Source: Ursus arctos | Taxonomy: Eukaryota > Chordata > Mammalia > Carnivora > Ursidae | DNA length: 64,000 nucleotides | Assembly (NCBI RefSeq): GCF_023065955.2 | Contig: NW_026622997.1 | Span: 22,982,001-23,046,000 of the forward strand | Direction of reading: 5' to 3' | In this document: positions 47,132 to 58,600 of the stretch, piece after piece | Position numbering within the stretch: position 1 is the first letter of the stretch | How the letters are laid out: each line of letters starts with the position of its first letter | Program-made: the position numbers and the translations under genes | The notes under the pieces: model-generated | What the model was told of the DNA's origin: nothing | What the model saw: only the letters and a program-made list of their open reading frames with translations | Database searches by the model: none

Positions 47132-47234
47132 CCTTGCATATTTAATAATTCCCCAAGTGGCAGGACCAGCCAGTCTGCTGCTAAAATTCTTTGTCTCACT
47201 GAAAACAGAAATACTTTTGTGCCAGGAGGTGAGA

Positions 47235-47460
47235 TGGATTTTGGCGTTGCCCAGACCAGGCCTCAAACCCAACTCCTCCACTAACTAGCTGGGTGACTTT
47301 GGACAAGTTACTTAAGGTCTCTGACCCTTGGCTTCCACATCTGCAAAAAGGAAAATAGGGTAATGATACCAAGTTCATGGAACTATATGAGGTAACAGTA
47401 GATGTGAAGGGAACTGTCAGTAAGCTTTCAACTTCCTGGCATCCAGTAGGTAGCCTTGCA
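47235..47460 (+). mobile_element. MIR SINE
   Basis: A near-complete plus-strand MIR: CAGACCAGGCCTCAAACCCAACTCC, AACTAGCTGGGTGACTTTGGACAAGTTACTTAAGGTCTCTGACCC, CACATCTGCAAAAAGG, AATAGGGTAATGATACC and the CATCCAGTAGG end. It is one of the clearest ancient elements in the window. Confidence 0.93.
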
Positions 47461-47924
47461 TAAGTTGAAGGAATTAGACAAAGCTCATGTGGCACGAGCT
47501 TTCTCTCTGCAAATGCCTCTTCTTCTGGGCCTCACGAAGTCATTTACTGAGCATGGGACCTTTACTAAATATCCTTCCAGAGGAGGCCTAGATACCCCAC
47601 TACCACTATGGGCAACTGTGAAAGTACCGCCTGTTCCTTTAGGGTGGCCGCTGCATTAATAGGTAATGATATGTTGCAAGTTCAACACCTAATTTCAGGA
47701 CAAAGGCAAGCTTGATTCCAAAGGACAGGACAGGAGTCCTGTATGCGAGGTTGGAAAACAGTAATGTTGCTGTGCTGGGCAACCAGCAGACACCGTGAAA
47801 TGAGGTAGTTCCAAACTTACAGGAAGACAAGGCTGTAAGGCAACTGATCACTGAATAATTCTGAATTCCTGGGTTGTCCTGGGCATGCCTATAGCACACA
47901 CTTAGATCGTGTCTTTTTAGTCAC
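47461..47924. other. Unique intergenic sequence
   Basis: Nothing recognisable beyond base-composition open frames. Confidence 0.5.
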
Positions 47925-48060
47925 ACCGTGAAATCTTTGAGCACAGAGAATGGGTCTTCGGCATCTTTCACCTGCAGTACTTAACAGAGCAGCAGGCCCG
48001 TACCAGACATCAATGCATTTAAGAAATACGTGAATGCATCTGTTAATGGATGGGATGGAC
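47925..48060 (+). mobile_element. L2 LINE 3' end
   Basis: GAAATCTTTGAGCACAGAGAATGGGTCTT ... CAGTACTTAACAGAGCAGCAGGCCCG ... CATTTAAGAAATACGTGAATGCATC corresponds to the canonical L2 3' UTR order: a GAGGGCAGGG region, a CAGTGCCTGGCACA region, and an AATAAATATTTGTTGAATG end. Confidence 0.7.
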
Positions 48061-48249
48061 AGATGAGGGAGTTTCAGGCTGTGTAAACTGCCTGAGTGGT
48101 GATTTCACATAACCGGCTTTCAGAATCCCCTGAACACACAAGCCTTTATTTAAAAAACTAGTTCCAAAAACCAGAAAATATTTTTCAGTGCAAAAGTGAC
48201 TCCAACAAAACTGTCAAGTGCAATGACGCATTCAACTAGTTCTTCAATC

Positions 48250-48350
48250 CCTCATTCACTCAACAAACATTTACTAAATCATTACATGCCAGGCACCATG
48301 CCAACTTCTGGAGACAAGAGAAATAAAATATGGTCCCTTGAGGGGCACTG
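48250..48350 (-). mobile_element. L2-type 3' end, inverted
   Basis: CATTCACTCAACAAACATTTACTAAATCATTACATGCCAGGCACCATGCC is the reverse complement of an L2-like 3' end. With the L2 fragment at 47925-48060 it forms a loose inverted pair. Confidence 0.65.
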
Positions 48351-48654
48351 AGCATTGGTCAATTTTTTAAAACTTTCCACATGGTTCCATGCAGCCATGA
48401 TGGAGAAGGGCTGCCCAGGACTGCTGTCTCCCCAGAGCCCGCACAGCATGTACCCACAGCATTCTGGAGACTGCCTGCCAACCCCTCTTTTCTCCTCCCA
48501 ATTTCCTAGTTTCTACCTTTTTCTCCCTTAAATGGTAAAAATCTCAATGATTTATTTATTGCTTTTGTAACTATTGAATAATGGTTTTGGTGGTTACCTT
48601 AAAGAAGAAGACCCCAAAATAAAGTATTTTAGATGTAGCTTTTTCAAAAACAAA
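48351..48654. other. Unique intergenic sequence
   Basis: No recognisable element; it ends at the 3' UTR of the next L1. Confidence 0.45.
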
Positions 48655-49047
48655 CTATGAAATCTATTTTATTTGTTTCTTTTAATTCCAGTGTAGTTAA
48701 CCTATACAGTGTTATACTCATTTCAGGTGTACAGTATAGTGATTCAGCAATTCTGTATATTAGTTCTCATCATTATAAGTGTAGTCTTAATCCCCTCCAC
48801 TTGTTTCACCCATCCCCCCACCCACCTCCCCTCTGGAAACCATCTATTTGTTCTCTATAGTCAAGAGTCTGTTTTTTTGGTTTGTTTCTTTCCTTTGTTC
48901 ATTTGTTTTTTAAACTCCACATATGAATGAAATCATATGGTATTTGTCTTTCTGTGATTTATTTCACTTAGCATTATAGCCTCTAGCTCCATTCACGTCA
49001 TTACAAATGGCAAGATTTCATTCTTTTTATGGCTGAATAATATTCTT

Positions 49048-49072
49048 TGTGTGTGTGTGTGTGTGTGTATAG

Positions 49073-49107
<35 letters not shown>

Positions 49108-49108
49108 C
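49048..49108. repeat. (GT)n plus (TATC)n compound microsatellite
   Basis: (GT)11 at 49048-49069, then a short spacer and (TATC)8 at 49076-49108. It lies after GGCTGAATAATATTC in L1 ORF2, the recurrent microsatellite position. Confidence 0.96.
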
Positions 49109-49853
49109 ACATCTTCTTTATCCATTCATCAATTGATGGACATTTGGGCTGCTTCCATAATTTGCTATTGTAAATAATGCTTTTGTAAACATTGGAGTGC
49201 ATGTATCCTTTTGAATTAGTGTTCTTATATTCTTTAGGTAAATAACCACTAGTGCGATTGTTGGATTGTAAGGTGCTTCTATTTTTAATATTTTGAGGAA
49301 CCTCCATACAGTTTTCCACAGTGAATGCACCAGTTTTCATTCCTGCCAACAGTGCAGAAAGGTTCTTTTTTCTCCACATCCTTGTCAACTCTTGTTTCCT
49401 GTGTTTTTTATTTTAGCCATTCTGACACGTATGAAATAATATCTTATGGTTTGGGTTTGCATTTCCCTGATAATAAGTGATGCTGAGCATCTTTTCATGT
49501 GTCTGTTAGCCACATTCTTCTTTGGAGAAGTGTCTGTTAATGTCTTCTGCCCATTTTTAATTGGATTATTTATTTTTTGGGTGTTAAGTTGCATCAGTTC
49601 TTTATATAGTTTGGATATTAACCCTTTATTGGATATGTCATTTGCCAACATCTTCTATTCAGTAGGTTGTCTTTTGGTTTTGTTGAGTTTCTTTTGCTGT
49701 GAAGAAGCTTTTTATTTTAATGTCCCAATAGATTATTTTTGCTTTTGTTTCTCTTGCCTCAGGAGACGTATCTAGAAAGATGTTGTGACAGCCAGTGTCA
49801 GAGAAATCACTGTCTGTGTTCTCTTCTAGGATTTTTATGGTTTTAGATCTCAC

Positions 49854-50147
49854 AAAAACAAAGCTGGAAGTATCACAATTCAGATTTCAATATATATTAC
49901 AAAGTGATAATAATTGAAACAGTATCATACTGGCACAAAAATAGACACATAGATCAATGGAACAATATAGAAAGCCCAGAAATAACCCCACAATTATATG
50001 GTCAATTAATCTTTGACGAAGGAGGCAAGAATACCCAATGGGAAAAAGACAGTATCTTCAAGAAGTTGTGCTGGGAAAACTGGACAGCAACATGCAAAAA
50101 AATGAAACTGGACCACTTTCTTCATACACAAAAATAAACTCGAAATG
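49854..50147 (+). mobile_element. Inverted L1 ORF2 segment
   Basis: 294 bp of L1 ORF2 in plus orientation (AGCTGGAAGTATCACAATTC ... AATAACCCCACAATTATATG ... ATGAAACTGGACCACTTTC), embedded in a minus-strand L1. The segment is exactly the ORF2 portion that should follow the minus-strand sequence ending at 49853. Beyond it, 50148-50227 is unassigned and minus ORF2 resumes. It is either an internal inversion in place or the inverted 5' end of a twin-primed insertion. Confidence 0.88.
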
Positions 50148-50944
50148 TATTTCTCATAAACCAAAAGCTCATTGATCTAAAACTGTTTAATTAATGTATA
50201 TTTAGGACAGCGTAGATCTCTACTAATTTTAGTATTTTTTCTAGTTCTGTGAGAAATGCTGTTGGTATTTTGATAGAGACTGTATTAAATCCGTAGATTA
50301 CTTTGGGTAGTATAGACATTGAAATATTGTTCCAATCCATGAACATGGTATATCTTCTTATTTGCTTGCTCGTCTTTAATTTCTTTCATCAATGTTTTAT
50401 ACTTTTCAGAGTATAGGTCTTTCACCTTCTTGGTTAAGTTCTTCCTAGGTATTTTATTCTTTGTGGTACAATTGTAAATGCAATTGTTTTCTTAATTTCC
50501 CTTTCTTCTATTTCATTATCAGTGTAATGAAATGTAACAGATTTCTTTATTTTATATCCTGCAACATTACTGAATTCACTTATTCTGATAGTTTTCAGGT
50601 AGAGTCTTTAGGGTTTTCTATGTATAGTATGTCACCTTCAAATAGTGACAATTTAGCTTCTTCTTACTAATTTGGATGTCTTTTATTTCAGTTTCATCTC
50701 TGATTGCTGTGTCTAGGACTTCCAGCATTATGTTGAATAAAAGTAGTAAAAGTAGATCTCTGTCTTTTTCCTGATCTTAGATGAAAGACTGTTTTTCACC
50801 AGTATGTTGTTAGCTGCGGGTTTTTCATATATGGCCCTTATTATGTTGAGGTATGTTCCTGCTAAACCCACTTTATTAAGAGTTTTTATCATGAATGGAT
50901 GTTGTATTTTTTAAGTGCTTTCTCTGTCTATTCAGATGATTATT

Positions 50945-51130
50945 ATTTTTTTTAAAGATTTTATTTATTTATTCAACAGAGATAGAGACAGCCAGCGAGA
51001 CAGGGAACACAAGCAGGGGGAGTGGGAGAGGAAGAAGCAGGCTCATAGCAGAAGAGCCTGATGTGGGGCTCGATCCCATAACACCGGGATCACGCCCAGA
51101 TGCTTAACCGATGTGCCACCCAGGCGCCCC
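50945..51130 (-). mobile_element. Can-SINE
   Basis: Minus-strand young SINE with a small internal deletion in the head half. The perfect 16-bp TSD TATTCAGATGATTATT is at 50929-50944 and 51131-51146. Confidence 0.97.
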
Positions 51131-51410
51131 TATTCAGATGATTATTTTATCCTTCATTTTGCTAATGTTGTGTATCACATTTTTCTGCAAATATTGAATC
51201 ATTGTTGCATCCAAAGAATAAAGCCCACTTGATAAGTGGTGAATAACCCTTTTAATATATTGTTGAATGTGGCTTGCTAATATTTTGTTGAGAATGTTTG
51301 CATCTATGTTCATAAGGGATATTGGCCTATAGTTCTTTTTTTGGTTGTATCTTTGTCTGTTTTTGATTATCAGGGTAATGCTAGCCTCATGGAGTGTATT
51401 CAGAAGCTTT

Positions 51411-51473
51411 CTTCCTCTTCCTCTTCCTCTTCCTCTTCCTCTTCCTCTTCCTCTTCCTCCTCCTCTTTTTTTT
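51411..51473. repeat. (CTTCCT)n hexanucleotide array
   Basis: About 63 bp of TTCCTC repeats, then CCTCCTC, all on one pyrimidine strand, within L1 ORF2. It is seeded by the L1 phrase TTCCCTCCTCTTC. Confidence 0.96.
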
Positions 51474-52049
51474 AGAATAGTTTAAGGAGATTAGGTATTA
51501 AATCATCAAATATTTCATAGAATTCAGCTGTGACACCATCTGGTCCTGGACTTTTGTTTATTGTGAGTTTTCAGACTATTAATTCAATTTTGTTACTACT
51601 AATTGGTCTGTTCCAATTTTCTATTTCTTTCTGATTCAGTTTCGGAAGATTGTATGTTTCTAGAAATTTATCTATTTCTTGTAGGTTGTTCAATTTGTTG
51701 GCATATCATTTTTCTTAGTAGTTCTTAAAACCCTTTGTATTTCTGTGGTATCTGCTGTCACCTCTCTTTTGTTTCAGATTTTATTATTTGGATTCTTTCC
51801 CCACTTTTGTTTTCTTGATGAGTCTGTCTAAAGGTGTATTGATTTTACCTTTTCAAAGAACCAGATCTTAGTTTCATTGATCTTTTGTGGGTTTTTAAAA
51901 ATCTTTATTTCTGCCCTGATCTTTAATTCCTTCCTTCTACTAACCTTTGGGTTTGTTTTTTTTCTAGCCTCTTTAGGTGAAAGGTTAGATTTTTTGACAT
52001 TTTTCTTGTTTCTTGAGGTAGGCCTGTACCACTACAAATTTCCCTTTTA

Positions 52050-52246
52050 TTTTTTTAGACTTATTTATTTAGAGAGACACAGAAAGAAAGAGAGAGCAAG
52101 GGAAGGAGCAGAGATAGAGAATTCTCAAGTAGACTTCCCGCTGAGCATGGAGCCTGACTTGGGGCTCAATCCCAGGACCCCAAGATCATGACCTGAGCTG
52201 AAATCAAGAGCTGGACGCTCAACCAATTGAGCCACACAGATGCCCA
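52050..52246 (-). mobile_element. Can-SINE (older)
   Basis: Minus-strand SINE with a diverged head (CCACACAGATGCCC). The TSD is AAATTTCCCTTTTA (36 to 49 of 52000s) against AAATTTCCCCTTTA (52249-52262). Confidence 0.92.
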
Positions 52247-52658
52247 TAAATTTCCCCTTTAAAATTGCTTTTGTGGTGTCTCAAAGATTTTGGCCATTGT
52301 GTTTTCATTTTCATTTGTCTCCATGTATTTTTTAATTTCCCCTTTGATCTCTTCATTGACCAACTGGTTGTTTAGTAACATGTTTTTTAGACTCCACTGT
52401 TTATATTTTTTTGTTTTTTTCTCATGATTGATTTCTAGTTTCAATCCATTTTGGTCAGAAAAAATGAATATGATTTCAACCTTTTCAAATTTATTAAGAC
52501 TTGTTTTGTGGCCTAACATGTGATCTATCCTAGAGAATGTTGCATATGCACTTGGAAAAAACATGTATTTTTGGTTTTGTAGGGAATGTTCTGTACATAT
52601 CTGTTAAATGCATATGGTCTAATGTTTCATTCATAGATTATTTCCTTTTGATTTTCGG

Positions 52659-52860
52659 TTTTTGTTTTTAAGATTTTTATTTATTTATTTGACAGAGAGA
52701 GAGAGACAGCAAGAGAGGGAACACAAGCAGGGGGAGTGGGAGAAGGAGAAGCAGGCTTCCTGCTGAGCAGAGAGCCCGATGCAGGGATCGATCCCAGGAC
52801 CCTGGGATCATGACCTGAGCTGAAGGCAGATGCTTAAGGACTGATCCACCCAGGCGCCCC
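52659..52860 (-). mobile_element. Can-SINE
   Basis: Minus-strand young SINE. The TSD is CCTTTTGATTTTCGG (52644-52658) against CCTTTTGATTTTCTG (52861-52875). Confidence 0.97.
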
Positions 52861-53327
52861 CCTTTTGATTTTCTGACTGGATGATCTATCCATTGATTTA
52901 AGTGAGGTGTTAAATTCTCAGTTTCTCCATTTATGTCTATTAATATTTGCTTTATTTATTTAGGTGCTCCAATGTTGGGTGCATAGATACTCACAATGGT
53001 TGTATCTTCTTGTTGGATTGATCCTTTATCATTATATAATGTCCGTCATGGTCCCTCATTGCAGTCGTTGTTTTAAAGTTCATTTTTTTTTAATGTAAGA
53101 CTTGCTACATTGGGTGTGGGGTTTTTTTCCTTACATTTGCATGGAATTTTTTTCAGCCCTTTACTTTCAGTCTGTATGTGTCTTTAGATCTGAAGTGAGT
53201 CTCTTAAAGGCAGCATATGGATGGGTCTTGTTTTATCAATCCATTCAACCACTCTATGTCTTTTATTTAATTAATTAATTTATTTATTTATTATGATATG
53301 TTAGTGACCATACAGTACATCATTAGG

Positions 53328-53530
53328 TTTTTTTTTTTAAAGATTTTATTTATTTATTTGACAGAGACAGAGACAGCCACAAAGAGAGGGAACACAAGCA
53401 GGGGGAGTGGGAGAGGAAGAAGTAGGCTCCCAGCAGAGCAAGGAGCCTGATGCAGGCTCAATCCCAGGACTTTGGGATCACACCCTGAGCCGAAGGTAGA
53501 TGCTTAATGACTGAGCCACCCAGGCGCCTC
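53328..53530 (-). mobile_element. Can-SINE in the L1 3' UTR
   Basis: Minus-strand SINE. The TSD CATCATTAG is at 53318-53326 and 53532-53540. It inserted after the full-length L1 arrived. Confidence 0.95.
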
Positions 53531-53771
53531 GCATCATTAGTTTTTGATGTAGTGTTCCATGATTCATTGTTTTCATATAACACCCAGTGCTCCATGCAAT
53601 ACATGCCCTCCTTAATACCCATCACCAGGCTAGCCCATTCTCCCCAACCCCCTCCCCTCTAAAACCTTCAGATTGTTTCTCGGAGTCCATAGTCTCTCGT
53701 GGTTCATTTCCCACTCTGTTTACCCCCCTTCATTCTTCCCTTCCTTCTCCTACCGATCTCCTTGCTATTCC

Positions 53772-56700
53772 TTATGTTCCACAAATGAGTGAAACCAGAT
53801 GATAATTGTCTTTCTCTGCTTGACTTATTTCACTTAGCATAATCTCCTCCAGTCCCATCCATGTTGATGCAAATATTGTGTAATCTTTCTCTCTGATGGC
53901 TGAGTAATGTTCCATTGTATATATGGACCACATCTTCTTTATCCAGTCATCTGTTGAAGGGCATCTCAGCTTCTTCCACAATTTAGCTATTGTGGACAAT
54001 GCTACTATGAACATTGGGGTGTATATGGCCCTTCTTTTCACTACATCTGTATCTTTTGGGTAAATACCCAGTAGTGCAATTGCTGGGTAATAGGGTAGCT
54101 CTATTTTTAACTTTTTGAGGGACTTCCACACTGTTTTCCAAGTGGCTATACCAACTTGCATTCCCACCAACAGTGTAAGAGGGTTCCCCTTTCTCCACAT
54201 CCTCTCCAACATTTGTTGTTTCTTGCCTTGTCAATTTTTGCCATTCTAACTGGTGTAAGGTGGTATCTCAAGGTGGTTTTGATTTGAATTTCCCTGATGG
54301 CTAATGATTTTGAACATTTTTTCATGTGTCTGTTAGCCATTTGTATGTCTTCATTGGAAAAGTGTTCATATCTTCTCATTTTTTTATTTGATTATTTCTT
54401 TCTTGAGTATTGAGCTTGAGAAGTTCTTTATAGATCTTGGATACCAGCCTTTTATCTGTAGTGTCATTTGCAAACATCTTCTCCCATTTCATGGATTGCC
54501 TCTTTGTTGATTGTTTCCTTTGCTGTGCAGAAGATTTTTTATCTTGATGAAGTACCAAAAGTTCATTTTTGCTTTGGTTTCCCTTGCCTTTGGAGATGTG
54601 TTGTGAAATAAGTTGCTGTGCCAATGTCGAAGAGGTTACAGCCTATGTTCTCCTCTAGGATTTTGATGAATTCCTGTCTCACATCAAGGTCTTTCATCCA
54701 TTTGGAGTTTATCTTTGTGTATGGTGTGAGAGAGTGGTCAAGTTTCATTCTTCTGTATATAGCTGTCCAATTTCCCCAGCACCATTTATTGAAGAGACTG
54801 TCTTTTTTCTACTGGATGTTTTTTCCTGCTTTGTCAAAGATTAGTTGCCCATAGAGTCGAGGGTCCATTTCTGGAATCTGTATTCTGTTCCATTGGTCTA
54901 TGTGTCTGTTGTTGTGCCAGTACCATGCTGCCTTGGTGATCACAGCATTGTAGTATAGCTTGAAATCTGGCAATGTGATGCCCCCAGCTTTGTTTTTCTT
55001 TTTCAACATTTCCTTGGCAATTCAGGGTCTTTTCTGGTTCCACACAAATTTTAGGATTGTTTGTTCAAGCACTTTGAAAAATGTCATTGGTATTTTGAAC
55101 AGGATGGCATTGAAAGTGTAGATTGCTCTGGGTAGCATAAGCATTTTAACTATGTTTATTCTTCCGACCCATGAGTATGGAATGTTTTTCCATCTTTTTC
55201 TGTCTTCTTCAATGTCTTTCATCAGTGTTCTGTAGTTTCTAGAGTATAGATCCTTTACCTCTCTGGTTAGGTTTATTCTGAGATATCTTATGGTTTTTGG
55301 TGCTATTGTAAAAGGAATTGATTCCCTAATTTCTCTTTCTTCAGTCTCACTGTTAGTGTATAGAAATGCAACTGATTTCTGAGCATTGATTTTTGTATCC
55401 TGCCACATTACTGAATTGTTGTATGAGTTCTAGTAGTTTGGGGTGGAGTCTTTTGGGTTGTCCATATAAATTATCATGTCACCTGCAAAGAGTTTGAATT
55501 CTTCTTTGCCAGTTTGAATACCTTTTATTCTTTTTTGTTGCCTGATTGCTGTTGCAAGGACTTCTAGTACTATGTTGAACAATAATGGCGAGAGTGGGCA
55601 TCCTTGTGTTCCTGATCTTAAGGGAAGGGCTTCCAGCTTTTCCCCATTGAGACTGATATTTGCTGTAGGCTTTTCATAGATGGTTTTTATGAGATTGAGG
55701 AATGTACCCTCTATCCCTACACTCTGAAGGGTTTTAATCAGGAAAGGATGCTGTATTTTGTCAAATGCTTTTTCTGCATCAATTGAGAGGATCATATGGT
55801 TCTTGTCTCTTCTCTTATTAATGTGATCTATCACACTGATCAATTGGTGAATGTTGAGCCTCCCTTGCATCCCAGGGATGAATCACATTTGGTCGTGATG
55901 AATAATCCTTTTAATGTACTCTTGGATCCTATTAGCTAGGATCTTGTTGAAAATTTTGGCATCCAAGTTCATCAGGAATATTGGTCTGTAATTCTCCTTT
56001 TTGATGGGGTCTTTGCCTGGTTTTGGGATCAAGGTAATACTGGTCTCATAGAATGAGTTTGGTAGTTTTCCTTCTGTTTCTATTTTTTGAAACAGCTTCA
56101 GGAGAATAGGTATTATTTCTTCTTTGAATGTTTGGTAGAATTCCCCAGGGAATCCATCAGGCCCTGAACTTTGTTTTTTGGGAGATTTTTGATCACTACT
56201 TCAATCTCTTCATGGTTAATCAGTCTATTTAGATAATCAATTTCTTCCTATTTCGGTCTTGGTAGTTTATAGGTTTCCAGGAAGGCATCCATTTCTTCCA
56301 GGTTGCTTAATTTATTGACACAGAGTTGTTGATAATAGTTTCTAATGATTGTTTCTATTTCCTTGGTCTTAGTAGTGATCTCTCCCCTTTCATTCATAAT
56401 TTTATTAATTTGGGTCCTTTCTCTATTCTTTTTAATAAGTCTGGCCAGTGGCTTATTGATCTTATTAATTCTTTCAAAGAACTGGCTTCTAGTTTTGTTG
56501 ATCTGCTCTACTGTATTTCTGGTTTCTAATTCATTGATCTCTGCTCTAATCTTAAGCAGTTGTCTTTTCGTGCATGGCTTAGGCCTGTTCTTCTCTTCCA
56601 TCTCCAGCTTTTTAAGGTGTGAGTATAAGGACTGCACCTAGATTTTTCTATTCTTCTGAGTGAGGCTTGGATGGCTATGTATTTCCCCCTTAGGACCGCC

Positions 56701-57574
56701 TTTGCAGTGTCCCATAGGTTTTGAACTGATGTGTTTTCGTTCTAATTGGTTTCCATAAATTGCTTAAGTTCTTCTTTAATTTCCTGATTTACCCAATCAT
56801 TCTTAAGCAGGATGGTTCTTAGTTTCCAAGTGTTTGAGTTTCTTCCAAATTTTTTCTTCTGATTGAGTTCCAGTTTCAAAGTGTTGTGGTCTGAGAATAT
56901 ACAGGGAATAATCCCAGTCTTTTGGTATCGGTTGAGACCTGTTTTGTGATGCAGTATATGCTCTATTCTGGAGAAAGTTCCATGTGCATTCAAAAAGAAT
57001 GAGTATTCTGTTGTTTCAGGATATAGTGTTCTGTATATATCTATGAGGTCCATCTGGTCCAGTATGTCATTCAAAGCTCTTGTTTCTTTGTTGATTTTCT
57101 GCTTAGATGATCTATCTATTGCTGAGAGTGGAGTGTTGAGGTTCCCTACTATTAACATATTATTATCTATATGTCTCTTTATTCTGAATAAGAGTTGGCT
57201 TATGTAGTTGCCTGCTCCCCTGTTTGGGGCATAAATATTTATAATTGTTAGATCCTCTTGTTGGATACAACCTCTAAGAATAATATAGTTCCTTCTGTAT
57301 CTCAAACTATAGTCTTTAGCTTAAAATCTAATTTGTCTGATATGAGAATTGCTACCCCAGCTTTCTTTTGAGGTCGATTGACATGAAAAATGAGTCTCCA
57401 TCCCTTCACTTTCAGTCTGGATGTATCTTTAGGTTCAAAATGAGTCTCTTGTAGACAGCATATGGATGGGTCATGTCTTTTTATCCAATCTGCAACCCTG
57501 TGGTGTTTTATGGGAGCATTTAGGCCATTCACATTGAGAGTGATTGTTGAGAGATATGATTTTAATGTTGTCAT
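53772..57574 (-). pseudogene. L1 ORF2 pseudogene (endonuclease-reverse transcriptase)
   Basis: About 3.8 kb, close to the usual L1 ORF2 length, starting MTTLKSYLSTITLNVNGLNAP at 57574. The endonuclease part keeps CLQETHF, NIYAPN and the FSDH motif, but the VGDFNTP box reads VGNLNTP (57141-57146), losing an active-site aspartate. A frameshift or stop near 57302 ends the first frame, and further shifts occur near 56740, 56250, 55430, 55022 and 54212. The RT palm box FADD reads FAGD (55478-55489), so the catalytic pair is broken. The C-terminal frame 53772-54212 is open and family-typical (DWIKKMWSIYTMEHYSAI). Confidence 0.92.
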
Positions 57575-57660
57575 GTTGCCTGTGAAGTCCTTGTTTCTAT
57601 AGATTGTCTCTGTAAATTTCTGTTCTGTATCACTCTTGGGGTCTTTTTAATTTTATAGAA

Positions 57661-57671
57661 CCCCCCCCCCC
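57661..57671. repeat. Poly-C tract (11 bp)
   Basis: A C11 run, G11 on the L1 sense strand, in the inter-ORF region of the younger L1. Confidence 0.9.
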
Positions 57672-57713
57672 TTAATATTTCTTGCAGGGCTGTCTTGGTG
57701 GTCACATATTCTT

Positions 57714-58600
57714 TCAGTTTCTGCCGGTCTTAGAAGCTCCTTGTCTCTCCATCCATCTGAATGACAGCCTTGCTGGATAAAGTATCCTTGGCTGCATGTT
57801 CTTCTCACTTAGTGCTCTGAATATGTCTTGCCAGCCTTTTCCGGCTTGCCAGGTCTCTGTAGACAGGTCTGATGTTATTCTGATGTTCCTCCCTCTGTAC
57901 ATGAGGAATCTCTGCCCCCTTGCCACTTTCAAGATTGTTTCCTTGGATCTAAGATTTGCAAATTGTACTATTCTATGTCGTGGTGTTGGTCTGTTCTCAT
58001 TGGTCTTGGGAGGGGTTCACTCTGCTTCTTGGACACAAATGCTTGTTTCCTTCACCAGATTAGGGAAGTTCTCAGCTACAACTTGTTCTAATATCTCTTC
58101 TAGACCTCTCTCTTTCTCCACCCCCTCGGGGATGCCGATGATTCTGACATTGGAACATTTCATTGAGTCAGTAATATCCTGTAGCTTTTTTTCATGAAGA
58201 TGGAGGTTTTTTTCCCCACTTTTCACTCTTTCCTTCTTTTCTCTTATCCTCTAACTCACTAATTTGTTCTTCTGCCTCATTTACCCTGGCAATCAGAGCA
58301 TCCAGTGTAGACTGCATTTGATTCATAGAATTCTTAATTTCCACCAGATTCATTCTCATTTCAGCCCTTAGAGAATCTATATTTTCGTTAATATTTTTCT
58401 CAAGCCTATATGTCATCTTGACAATTGTTACTCTGAAATCCATTTCTGACAATTTGGTTATATCCGTATCCATTAGTTCCATGGCAGAGGCCACAGTCTC
58501 TGTTTCTTTCCTTTGTTGGGGGTTCCTCCTCCTGTCATTCTGATGAGGTGTGGTTGCGGGGATATACAGAGTCCAAATTATTGACCAGGACCCAAGCAAG
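57714..58600 (-). pseudogene. L1 ORF1 pseudogene (RNA-binding chaperone)
   Basis: Three open pieces cover ORF1 in minus order. 58192-58599 encodes the N-terminal and coiled-coil part, with heptad-like SMNQMQSTLDALIARVNEAE. 58017-58226 encodes the RRM-like middle with NVRIIGIPEG. 57714-57932 encodes the C-terminal domain with DLSTETWQAGKGWQDIF and ARLSF. In the family ORF1p forms trimers that coat L1 RNA. Frame breaks between the pieces prevent a full protein. The natural start codon is uncertain because the open frame runs upstream of the RRRNPQQRKETE stretch. Confidence 0.9.

Noticed and set aside
49076..49108. Possible CRISPR-like or direct-repeat array (also 36484-36531 and 25193-25275)
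   Set aside because: The units are contiguous simple or short tandem repeats with no spacers.
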